Of a stretch of 64,000 nucleotides of DNA, positions 1 to 5,647 are shown piece by piece. The stretch comes from Lelliottia sp. JS-SCA-14 (lineage in GTDB: Bacteria > Pseudomonadota > Gammaproteobacteria > Enterobacterales > Enterobacteriaceae). The DNA is taken from positions 124,001 through 188,000 of the forward strand of contig NZ_CP141606.1 in assembly GCF_035593345.1 (NCBI RefSeq), written 5' to 3'. The translations under genes were made by a program, and so were the position numbers. Each line of letters starts with the position of its first letter. Position 1 is the stretch's first letter. The notes beneath the pieces were generated by a model. That model did not search any database and was not told the DNA's origin. It saw only the letters and a program-made list of their open reading frames with translations.

Positions 1-279
1 CTCTTTCAGGCGCTGCAGCATGCTCTCCTGCAGGGTGACCCAGTTATTGGTTCGCCGCGCGCCGGGCCGCGCCAGCAGCGGCTTCACCTGGCTGACCGGC
101 ACGCCTTTTTTCACCCAGTCGAGGATCTTCAGCGCTTCCTGCACGTCGTCGTCGCTGTAAAGACGGTGGCCGCCATCGGTGCGAAGGGGTTTCAACAGAC
201 CATAGCGACGCTGCCACGCGCGCAGCGTGGTGGCGGTGATGCCGCAAAGTCGGGCGAATTCGCCGATGGAGTAAGACAT
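1..279 (-). CDS. MerR-family transcriptional regulator (MlrA/BluR-like), C-terminus outside window
   Basis: The 93 visible residues form the N-terminal DNA-binding domain of a MerR-family activator. The order is a winged helix-turn-helix (YSIGEFARLCGITATTLRAW, about residues 3-22), the RRYGLLKP wing and the DGGHRLYSDDDV segment, then the start of a linker. RAWQRRYGLLKP and GGHRLY are the wording of the MlrA/BluR (YcgE) branch. In that branch the N-terminal domain binds promoters of curli, biofilm or blue-light genes and a larger C-terminal domain takes input. That C-terminal part lies left of position 1, so the input domain (cobalamin-binding-like or otherwise) cannot be read. The ATG at 277-279 is the only start that keeps the complete HTH. 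Confidence 0.8.
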   Translation of the reverse strand, partial: MSYSIGEFARLCGITATTLRAWQRRYGLLKPLRTDGGHRLYSDDDVQEALKILDWVKKGVPVSQVKPLLARPGARRTNNWVTLQESMLQRLKE

Positions 280-331
280 GGGGTGCGCCTGCTGATCAAG
301 ATGACTCTCAATATACTACGAATTCCGGTTG

Positions 332-766
332 TTACGAGCACATGTGATTGAACGGCCCCGGCGGGCAGGGGCGCAGGATGGCGTGGACGCGCTCCTCTTT
401 GAGCGTATACATGCCGCCGGAGAACGGGTCGACGATGAACCAGCCCGGCACGCCGAAGAAGATGATATTGCCGAAGGTGTACCAGCGGCTGAAGCGGTAT
501 TCGAGCGGCATCATGGTCGAGTAGTAGCCCTCCTGTTTCAGCGTCAGCGTGTATTCCCGCTTGCCAAAATAACTCCCGTCGGATTTTTTCAGCACCACGG
601 ATTGCGGCGTCTGTCCGGTGGCGATCATCTCACCATCGCGCCCGATAACCGCGAAATACGCCTCTGTCGGGGTGCTGTCGATATACAGCGTCTCTTCGTT
701 GCTCCCGACAATGCTGGCGCAGCCCGTCAGCATCAGCGGCAGCAGTAACCATAGTAATTTTTTCAT
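332..766 (-). CDS. Small lipoprotein of unknown function (144 aa)
   Basis: The protein begins with a lipoprotein signal: MKK, a Leu-rich hydrophobic stretch and the lipobox LTGC, with Cys15 as the likely lipidated residue after signal peptidase II cleavage. Ser at +3 (CAS) would favour outer-membrane sorting by the Lol rule. The mature part has a PEGA-like start (IDSTPTEAYFAV, with a Gly/Thr loop) followed by a hydrophobic WYTFGNIIFFGVPGWFIVDPFSGGMY segment (about residues 96-121, given here in two overlapping parts: WYTFGNIIFF and GVPGWFIVDPFSGGMY). I recognise the general layout of small enterobacterial surface lipoproteins but no named function. It stands alone between the MerR gene and the methyltransferase-like gene. 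Confidence 0.75.
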   Translation of the reverse strand: MKKLLWLLLPLMLTGCASIVGSNEETLYIDSTPTEAYFAVIGRDGEMIATGQTPQSVVLKKSDGSYFGKREYTLTLKQEGYYSTMMPLEYRFSRWYTFGNIIFFGVPGWFIVDPFSGGMYTLKEERVHAILRPCPPGPFNHMCS

Positions 767-904
767 TGTGGGCGCTCCTCCGTGTATAGCGATTCAGAGC
801 GACACAGGTGAGCCGATCATTAAGGCATATCGTGCATTTTTCGTAGGGCAATGCCGCACCGTTTGCATAGACTTCCGGTTAGGGTCGAACGGGGGGATAA
901 CGAG

Positions 905-1903
905 ATGAACTGGCACTCTTTTCGCGGTGATGCACCGGCAACGATGACGATTTACAGCGCCTCGTTCCCCGATATTAGCGACCAATGGCCGATGAAAGAC
1001 GACGTTACGCGGGAGATCAACGCCCTCAATCAGGCCATGAAAGCCAACCCTGAACTGCTGCCCCCGCTGCTGGAAGAGGGCGAAAACGGCCTGCCGAGGC
1101 TGATCCCGCAGCATCTTCACTCCGACCAGGCGTACCGCACGCGGCCGGCAATGGCGGCCTGGCGCGCACGGCTGGTGCCCTCCGCGCTGGCACTGTTTGT
1201 GGTGCAAAACCCGCTGGAAGAGCGCCTGCCCGAAGGCACACGAATGGACAGCGCAAGCCGCCAGTGGTTTATCCACGCCAACGACGCCATCGGCGTGCGA
1301 TCCCGCGCGCAGGTGCTGGGCGCGCTGGTGGACAAGTACATTCACAATGAGATCGAAAGCGACTGGATAAGCCTCGCGAGCGGCGCGGCGATCCCGGTGC
1401 TGGAGGCGCTGCGCACGGCAAAACTGGACGGGCAGAAGGTGCACCTTTCGCTGGTGGACGACGACCCCGTCGCCCTGCGCTGGGCCGAAACCATGGCGGC
1501 GCAGGAGGGGCTGAACGTCGGGGAACAGCTGACGCTGCTCAAGCGGCACCTGGTGCATACCCTGATCCGCAGCGACGATTTAGTGCTGGAGCTGGGCGAA
1601 CATCAGGCCGAACTGGTCGACGCGCTGGGAATTTTCGAATATTTCAATGACACCGATGCGGTGATTTTCCTCCAGCGCGCCGTACGGCTGGTGAAGCCCG
1701 GCGGGGCAGTGATTGTGTCGAATATGCTCACGACCAGCCCGCAGATCGACTTCATTTTGCGCTGCATCGGCTGGGCGCACATCTTCCCGCGCTCGCTGCA
1801 GCAGTTGCAGGATATTCATATCGCGGCGGGTATCCCGGCGGAGAAGGTGACGGTGATAGTGCCGAAGGATGGGGTGTATGCGGTGATGGAGATTAGGGTT
1901 TGA
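905..1903 (+). CDS. Putative SAM-dependent methyltransferase-like protein (332 aa)
   Basis: The C-terminal two thirds read as a class I methyltransferase fold. A glycine-containing motif I-like strand-turn (SLASGAAIPV, about residues 155-164) is followed by an acidic strand end (LSLVDDD) in the ribose-binding position, then DALGIFEYFNDTDAVIFL and LVKPGGAVIVSNML, the typical late strands. Motif I is not a clean GxGxG, so activity and substrate are uncertain. About 130 N-terminal residues are of unknown character. I chose the ATG at 905, which has a GGGGGA stretch 7-8 bases upstream. The frame stays open upstream to 851, but that extension is Arg/Val-rich and less convincing. The gene ends just before a repeat-rich non-coding stretch. 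Confidence 0.7.
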   Translation: MNWHSFRGDAPATMTIYSASFPDISDQWPMKDDVTREINALNQAMKANPELLPPLLEEGENGLPRLIPQHLHSDQAYRTRPAMAAWRARLVPSALALFVVQNPLEERLPEGTRMDSASRQWFIHANDAIGVRSRAQVLGALVDKYIHNEIESDWISLASGAAIPVLEALRTAKLDGQKVHLSLVDDDPVALRWAETMAAQEGLNVGEQLTLLKRHLVHTLIRSDDLVLELGEHQAELVDALGIFEYFNDTDAVIFLQRAVRLVKPGGAVIVSNMLTTSPQIDFILRCIGWAHIFPRSLQQLQDIHIAAGIPAEKVTVIVPKDGVYAVMEIRV

Positions 1904-1926
1904 TTGGGGGTTTTGCTCGATCGGTT

Positions 1927-1959
1927 CCCTCTCCCTGTGGGAGAGGGTTAGGGTGAGGG
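1927..1959. repeat. Dispersed palindromic repeat (GGGAGAGGGTTAGGG family), copy 1
   Basis: CCCTCTCCC and GGGAGAGGG form a 9-bp stem, followed by TTAGGGTGAGGG. The same unit recurs at 2318, 2498, 9377 (inverted), 56163, 60065-60145 and 62345-62447, always between genes and mostly just after a stop codon. Confidence 0.85.
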
Positions 1960-2058
1960 AGGGACTCGGCTCTGTTGGTGAGGGGAACATGTAAGTGCTG
2001 TGGTTATTCCGTTCACTTTGCGAACCGTGCTTCTCTGTCACCACGATACCCGTGAACG

Positions 2059-2269
2059 TGCCAGGGTGGCTCAATCGCCACCACCCTGGCAACCCGGGCT
2101 CCCGGCGGTAAATCGCCGCTTCGCGGTGCCCTCGTCTTATTCCTTCCGGCGACGGGGACGGGCGCAGGTAACGTCCCTGTAAAGCAGCGCCCTCGACGCA
2201 CATCCCTGTGCGTCGCCCCTACCTCCAGTCAACGACTCAGCGATTTACAGCCGGACCAGGGCATCGCTG
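2059..2269. repeat. Unclassified multi-hairpin element
   Basis: Three separate inverted repeats are visible. There is an 11-bp perfect pair (2059-2069 with 2081-2091, arm TGCCAGGGTGG), a 9-bp perfect pair with a 4-base loop (2194-2202 with 2207-2215, arm CGACGCACA), and a 7-bp pair (2238-2244 with 2263-2269, arm CAGCGAT). Neither strand has a plausible protein. It could be a decayed mobile-element end, a repetitive intergenic element or a structured RNA; I do not recognise a named family. Confidence 0.5.
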
Positions 2270-2317
2270 TAAGTTGTGCGCCGCGTCCAGGAGTCACATT
2301 GCTGTGCTCGATCGGTC

Positions 2318-2352
2318 CCCTCTCCCTTGAGGGAGAGGGTTAGGGTGAGGGG
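2318..2352. repeat. Dispersed palindromic repeat (GGGAGAGGGTTAGGG family), copy 2
   Basis: CCCCTCTCCC, a TTGA loop, then GGGAGAGGGTTAGGGTGAG. Same orientation as the copies at 1927 and 2498. Confidence 0.85.
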
Positions 2353-2497
2353 GAACATGCGGCGATTAAGCTGCATATTTGCCTTGGTTCTTTGAGTCGA
2401 TTTTACGTTAAAGCGTGCTGTGATTGCCGGGTGGCGCTTCGCTTACCCAGCCTACAAAACCGACGGTGCCTCGCTGTAACAAATTTGCACGTTCAGT

Positions 2498-2535
2498 CCC
2501 CTCTCCCTTTTGGGCAGAGGGTTAGGGTGAGGGGA
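2498..2535. repeat. Dispersed palindromic repeat (GGGAGAGGGTTAGGG family), copy 3
   Basis: The stem CCCCTCTCCC pairs with an arm carrying one substitution (GGGCAGAGG), followed by the usual TTAGGGTGAGGGG tail. It sits 17 bp beyond the stop codon of symE. Confidence 0.85.
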
Positions 2536-2551
2536 AAACCCCGCACCAAAC

Positions 2552-2842
2552 CTAATGCACCCCAACCAACGCCCCCTCAATCCCTTTCAACTTCGCCTGC
2601 GCCTGTTTTAATTCATCCAGCAACCGCTGTTCCTGCTCGCTGTACGCCACCAGAACAATGCACCCGTCCATGACTTTGACCGTCACCTGTTGCCCGGTTT
2701 CAAACCCTGCGGCTCGTAGCCATTTGCCGGAAAGCATGATGTTGGGCGTGGTTTTGTCGTGAACATTTGGACGATATCCCACAATTATCGTGCGCTCAGT
2801 TCCGGTGGCGGTGGTGTCTGGGGTAGAATGCGAATCAGCCAT
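2552..2842 (-). CDS. symE: SymE family type I toxin-like protein (96 aa)
   Basis: The core IMLSGKWLRAAGFETGQQ followed by VTVKVMDGCIVLV (about residues 37-67) matches the SymE toxin domain, an AbrB/SpoVT-like DNA-binding fold; E. coli SymE has the corresponding LKGQWLEAAGF and VKVMEGCIVL. In E. coli SymE is an SOS-induced toxin that condenses nucleoids and is silenced by the cis-antisense RNA SymR. I start at the ATG 2840-2842 because AGGAG lies 6 bases upstream; a TTG two codons earlier is less likely. A weak candidate for the antisense RNA overlaps the ribosome-binding site. No CTG-N10-CAG LexA-type box is present in the 126 bp upstream, so SOS control as in E. coli is not supported. The C-terminus is a short charged coiled-coil-like tail. 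Confidence 0.8.
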   Translation of the reverse strand: MADSHSTPDTTATGTERTIIVGYRPNVHDKTTPNIMLSGKWLRAAGFETGQQVTVKVMDGCIVLVAYSEQEQRLLDELKQAQAKLKGIEGALVGVH

Positions 2843-2911
2843 AATCAACTCCTTGATAGTTGGTGAGGTTAGACGCTTCGCTTGTGTTCCCGCACATCGA
2901 AGCGTTGTTTA
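2836..2911 (+). ncRNA. Candidate SymR-like antisense RNA to symE
   Basis: On the plus strand a -10-like TAGAAT lies at 2824-2829 inside the 5' end of symE. A transcript starting near 2836 would cover the symE start codon and its AGGAG. It would run into an imperfect hairpin (2873-2880 with 2898-2905, arms ACGCTTCG/CGAAGCGT, plus inner TGTG/CACA) followed by TTGTTT. The length, about 75 nt, is close to the roughly 77-nt SymR of E. coli. The -35 region is poor, so this is a structural and positional inference. Confidence 0.4.
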
Positions 2912-2913
2912 AA

Positions 2914-2934
2914 AGGAGGTTTAGGTGGCCTCCT
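2914..2934. promoter_or_regulatory. Palindrome upstream of the RHH gene, possible autoregulatory operator
   Basis: AGGAGG (2914-2919) and CCTCCT (2929-2934) form a 6-bp inverted repeat around a 9-base spacer, in the divergent region between symE and the ribbon-helix-helix gene. Proteins of that fold usually bind such palindromes at their own promoters; the link here is inference. Confidence 0.35.
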
Positions 2935-2967
2935 AATTTGATTTAGAGTAAATGGATAGGTGGCCCC

Positions 2968-3159
2968 ATGTCAATCATAGCGCGCGATAAAAAACCAAAA
3001 GGCGGCGGACAATCTCCGCAGTTTAAAATGCGTATTGATCCGGCATTAAAGGAACAGCTGGATGCTGTGGCGGCTGAGGAAGGGGTGAGTCTCGCCAGCT
3101 GGTTAAAGGAGCTGGCGAGGGAGGCGCTGAGGAATAAAGGCATTGACCCCAATGGTTAG
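2968..3159 (+). CDS. Ribbon-helix-helix (Arc/HicB-type) DNA-binding protein (63 aa)
   Basis: After a Lys-rich start (RDKKPKGGG) the protein has the ribbon-helix-helix pattern. A beta strand QFKMRIDPALKEQLDAVA opens into helix A, then EEGVSLASWLKELAREAL forms the turn and helix B. This is the DNA-binding half of Arc-type repressors and HicB-type antitoxins. No HicA-like or other toxin partner follows; the next gene is the convergent reverse transcriptase, 3 bp beyond the stop. It may be an orphan antitoxin-like regulator, possibly of the divergent symE. The start is the only ATG before the domain; its ribosome site (AGG/GG at about 2958-2963) is weak. Confidence 0.7.
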   Translation: MSIIARDKKPKGGGQSPQFKMRIDPALKEQLDAVAAEEGVSLASWLKELAREALRNKGIDPNG

Positions 3160-3162
3160 TAG

Positions 3163-4080
3163 TTAGGGGATATATTTCTGTATTTGACTGATTATTGCAG
3201 AACCAAATTTAATGCATAAGCTATTAATAAATGTTGGTTCAACACTAGCGCAATAACAAAGATAGCCTTGAAGATACTTCTTTTTTCCAATATCCAAATC
3301 ATTCCATTTGTATACAAGACTTCTGATTTCTCTCTTTTTATCTCTGCCTAAGGATATTTTATTGTCGTTAGTTAAAGTTAGTCCTGTAACAGACATTTTT
3401 CTTTTTTTAGACGAGTGTTTAGTTTTTGAACTGTTTATTATAAGATGTTTGGGGTATTCAATGCTTCTTATGATATTTATGATTGATGATGTAATAGATA
3501 GTAGCACATTTTCTTTATTAGTAGAGAAATACATATCATCAGAGTACCGACTATATGTAACTCCTTTTACAGAACATAGTTCAGATATTTTCTCGTCTAG
3601 ATGCCAACAAACTAGGTTAGATACGGCAGGCGCAGTAACACTTCCCATGGTGAGACGCCCTTTGTAACATACAATTTTTAAAAATAATTCAGAGTCTTCT
3701 TCAGTCCAATCAGAATGAAATGTTTTAGAGTTATCCCTAAGATATAGAAATATATCATTGGACGTGATAGATTTAAAGAAATCGACAAAGTCTAAGCGTA
3801 ATAAATACTTGTTTTCTTTATGTAAGTACGCATTTTTATAAATTGATGCGCCATCTCTATATGCTGTGCATGACGGATGTGGGATTATTTTTTTTAAAAA
3901 GTCATCATGTAACACGCGTTGTAATAATTTAAGTTCTTTTTGCGGTTGGTATACAACTCTACTTTTACCATTTGTTTTAGTTATGCTAAATTTGTTATAA
4001 CTTTCGTTTGCAGAACAAGCGATATGGTCAATAAACTCCGGAGTAAGAATTAAACTACTTGATAGATAGTTAAGAAGCAT
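3163..4080 (-). CDS. Retron reverse transcriptase, St85/Sen2-like (305 aa)
   Basis: This RNA-directed DNA polymerase has the retron hallmarks in order: NAYLH at residues 83-87 (the retron NAxxH motif), LRLDFVDFF with the first catalytic Asp near 97, GSVTAP at 146-151, YSDD at 179-182 with the catalytic Asp pair 181-182, and VTG at 231-233 (motif Y, used to recognise its own msr RNA). Such enzymes prime from a 2'-OH in the msr and make branched msDNA. All catalytic residues are present and the length is normal. The ATG overlaps the end of the effector by 11 bp, so translation is probably coupled. The order RNA, effector, reverse transcriptase is that of retron Sen2 (St85). The gene is strongly AT-rich against a GC-rich chromosome, pointing to horizontal acquisition. 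Confidence 0.9.
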   Translation of the reverse strand: MLLNYLSSSLILTPEFIDHIACSANESYNKFSITKTNGKSRVVYQPQKELKLLQRVLHDDFLKKIIPHPSCTAYRDGASIYKNAYLHKENKYLLRLDFVDFFKSITSNDIFLYLRDNSKTFHSDWTEEDSELFLKIVCYKGRLTMGSVTAPAVSNLVCWHLDEKISELCSVKGVTYSRYSDDMYFSTNKENVLLSITSSIINIIRSIEYPKHLIINSSKTKHSSKKRKMSVTGLTLTNDNKISLGRDKKREIRSLVYKWNDLDIGKKKYLQGYLCYCASVEPTFINSLCIKFGSAIISQIQKYIP

Positions 4081-5000
4081 TTTTCATCACCATGCGCAAT
4101 TCATTTTTGAAAGATTTAATAAGGACAAGATCTGATAATGCTCTGGCTCGGCTTTTTAATATACTCTCTAACAGTTTTTTTGTAGTTTCATGATTAAAAA
4201 ATTTATCGAAATCAATACATGAATAATAAGGGGTATCATCCTGCCATGATATTTTGAAAAGGCCTAATGCAATCCCCAGTGAAAGCATAAAGCTGATAGT
4301 GTCTCTTCCTCTATTTTTTTCTTTGAATTCGATTATCTCAGTAGTTAACGTGGCTATTTCTTTAGACGGTATTGGCCCTAATGATGCAATTACGTAAAGA
4401 AGAAAAAATAGAAGCACTTTAGGGGAATATCTGTATTTACCGTATGTGTTTTCTTCAGAAAATGAAGATCTAAATTTTCTTGATAATCTATCATTTATTT
4501 CTGGAATGCATGTGAGGATGGTAGAAAAGTCTGTGTAAATTGCCGGGTTAAATTTTGAGTCGTTGTTAACCCACATTACAGGACCAGTATTAATAAATGA
4601 TAAGTCTCTCTCAAATCTTTTATCAAGTATTGGGAGTAGTTTTTTCCTTAATCCATTACTTAATGAAAATGCACCTAATTCAGCGACAGTACCATAACTC
4701 TCAACAAGAATGATAACGATATCAGAAAAATCGGCTAACCATTCCTCTAAAGCCAATGCATTTACATTTTTACTTGCTTATTACCTCCCAAGCAAGTTCG
4801 GCTCGGAAAGTTAAATATTCTTTATGATGCTTCTTTATATAGTGCTCTAGCGTACTTCGATTCCGACATGTCTTCTCTTCACCACCGCAGATAAATAATA
4901 TCTTCGGAAGAGAATAACTAAGTTGGTTAAGTTCACTCGCTGAGAAATTATCAATAAAATCTTTGCGAGCATTTTTATACTTTGGATGGTTAATCCACAT
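4070..5000 (-). pseudogene. Retron effector/toxin (St85 RcaT-like, SLOG/NDT fold), split by a +1 frameshift
   Basis: Two consecutive frames look like halves of one protein of about 310 residues. The first (5000 to 4770, 76 aa) carries the opening strand KILFICGG (residues 33-40), then RNRSTLEHYI and FRAELAWEVISK before a TAA. The second continues in the +1 frame with KNVNALALEEWLADFSDIV, then VIILVESYGTVAELGAFSLS and on to 4070. FICGG plus the VES.GT..ELGAF loop is the nucleotide-binding pattern of SLOG/nucleoside 2-deoxyribosyltransferase-like effectors; the gene order matches retron St85, whose toxin RcaT is held in check by its reverse transcriptase and msDNA. Removing one base at about 4772 (AAG T AAA) restores ISKKNVNALALEEWL without a gap. 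A TTG at 4756 could start the second half alone, but it would lack the FICGG strand. The gene is probably inactive unless recoded. No homologue was aligned, so the family name is from recognition. Confidence 0.72.
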
Positions 5001-5004
5001 GTTA

Positions 5005-5160
5005 GTCCCTTACACAGGCCACGAAGCGCGAGCTCGTGAAGCGTCCGGGGGACGGTTTACGATCTTGCGGTGAGAAACCAAACAACTTTACCGGGTCGGC
5101 TATACACCAACCACAAGAAAGCATGCAATATGCTTTCTAACTAAGGGTAATACACCCTAG
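5005..5160 (-). ncRNA. Candidate retron msr-msd RNA
   Basis: This is the non-coding stretch immediately upstream of the effector, where retrons of this layout encode their RNA. On the minus strand it opens with ACCCTTAG (5141-5148), like the 5' end of other msr RNAs, then a perfect 8-bp hairpin (5117-5124 with 5130-5137, arm GAAAGCAT). A GTCC-type hairpin (5042-5046 with 5050-5054) and a CACGAG/CTTCGTG stem-loop (about 5021-5038) follow, as expected for msd. CCCTTA near the 5' end and TAAGGG at 5007-5012 are complementary and could be the core of the a1/a2 pair, though only 6 bp long. The branch guanosine cannot be assigned with certainty. Confidence 0.5.
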
Positions 5161-5268
5161 CATATAAAAAAATGACATCAAAGCCTGATTTATTAGATAT
5201 GGCCATGAATGTTAGGAGTGTTTTACGAAATGTAGAGAGGATGATGATGAATGTAGGATGTTAACTAT

Positions 5269-5363
5269 TGGCGGAAGATCACAGGAGTCGAACCTGCCCG
5301 GGAACGCTGGCGTCCCCAACTGGATTTGAAATCCAGCCACCTCACCGGAGATGACGATCTTCC
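5269..5363 (-). tRNA. selC: tRNA-Sec (anticodon UCA)
   Basis: The 95-nt sequence beginning GGAAGATCGTCATCTCCGG and ending GATCTTCCGCCA is nearly the E. coli selC sequence. It has the extra-long acceptor/variable arms, the TCA anticodon in CTGGATTTCAAATCCAG, the GGTTCGACTCC T-loop region and a templated CCA. It is charged with Ser by SerS, converted to Sec by SelA and delivered to recoded UGA by SelB. Its 3' end faces the retron segment, the usual orientation for islands inserted at selC. Confidence 0.97.
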
Positions 5364-5394
5364 GCGCCTCGATTGCTACATGGAGGCGGTGCGC

Positions 5395-5423
5395 ATTATA
5401 GCTACTTTCAGGCATTTACCCCA
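5395..5423 (-). promoter_or_regulatory. selC promoter
   Basis: On the minus strand a perfect -10 TATAAT (5400-5395) is followed by the GC-rich discriminator GCGCACCGCC, typical of stable-RNA promoters. The -35 at the expected 17-bp spacing (TGGGGT, 5423-5418) is poor. Transcription would start near 5388, about 25 bases before the tRNA. Confidence 0.65.
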
Positions 5424-5647
5424 TCCTTTCGCATCTTTTTTTCACCCCTGCTTTGACCTGCATCCCCCTCCCGACTTAAAACCTAAGAAAATCCTGAGGT
5501 TAGATTTTTTCTGCAACTTCTACGGCGATCACAAAAGAGAAGAATCGTAAGCAGCTAACCAGAAAACAGAATATCCGCTCCACCAGGGATGGTTTACAAC
5601 ATCTGCAACCGGTATCAGCGCCCCTACAGCGTCCAAGGATAAAAATA

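Larger units (their letters stand above)
1904..2551. other. 648-bp non-coding stretch rich in repeats and hairpins
   Basis: No convincing gene is visible between the methyltransferase-like stop and the symE stop. The stretch carries three copies of a G-rich palindromic repeat (1927-1959, 2318-2352, 2498-2535) and, between the first two, a run of long perfect hairpins (2059-2269). Short open frames on both strands cross the repeats and look like chance. Confidence 0.7.

Noticed and set aside
1580..2203. 207-codon minus-strand frame over the methyltransferase end and repeat region
   Set aside because: It runs through the G-rich repeat and the 3' end of a better supported gene; no domain is visible.
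2392..2673. 93-codon plus-strand frame over a repeat and the end of symE
   Set aside because: It is antisense to symE and includes repeat DNA.
4070..5000. Effector read as two independent natural genes (76 and 228 residues)
   Set aside because: The first carries only the opening strand and the second lacks it; joining them by one base gives a continuous nucleotide-binding fold, and the second has only a TTG start.
5161..5210. Sigma-70 promoter for the retron
   Set aside because: TTTGATG and TATATG occur on the minus strand, but the spacing (about 9 bp) is wrong for a promoter.
5269..5363. Direct repeat of the selC 3' end as an island attachment site
   Set aside because: No second copy of the tRNA 3' sequence was seen in the window.
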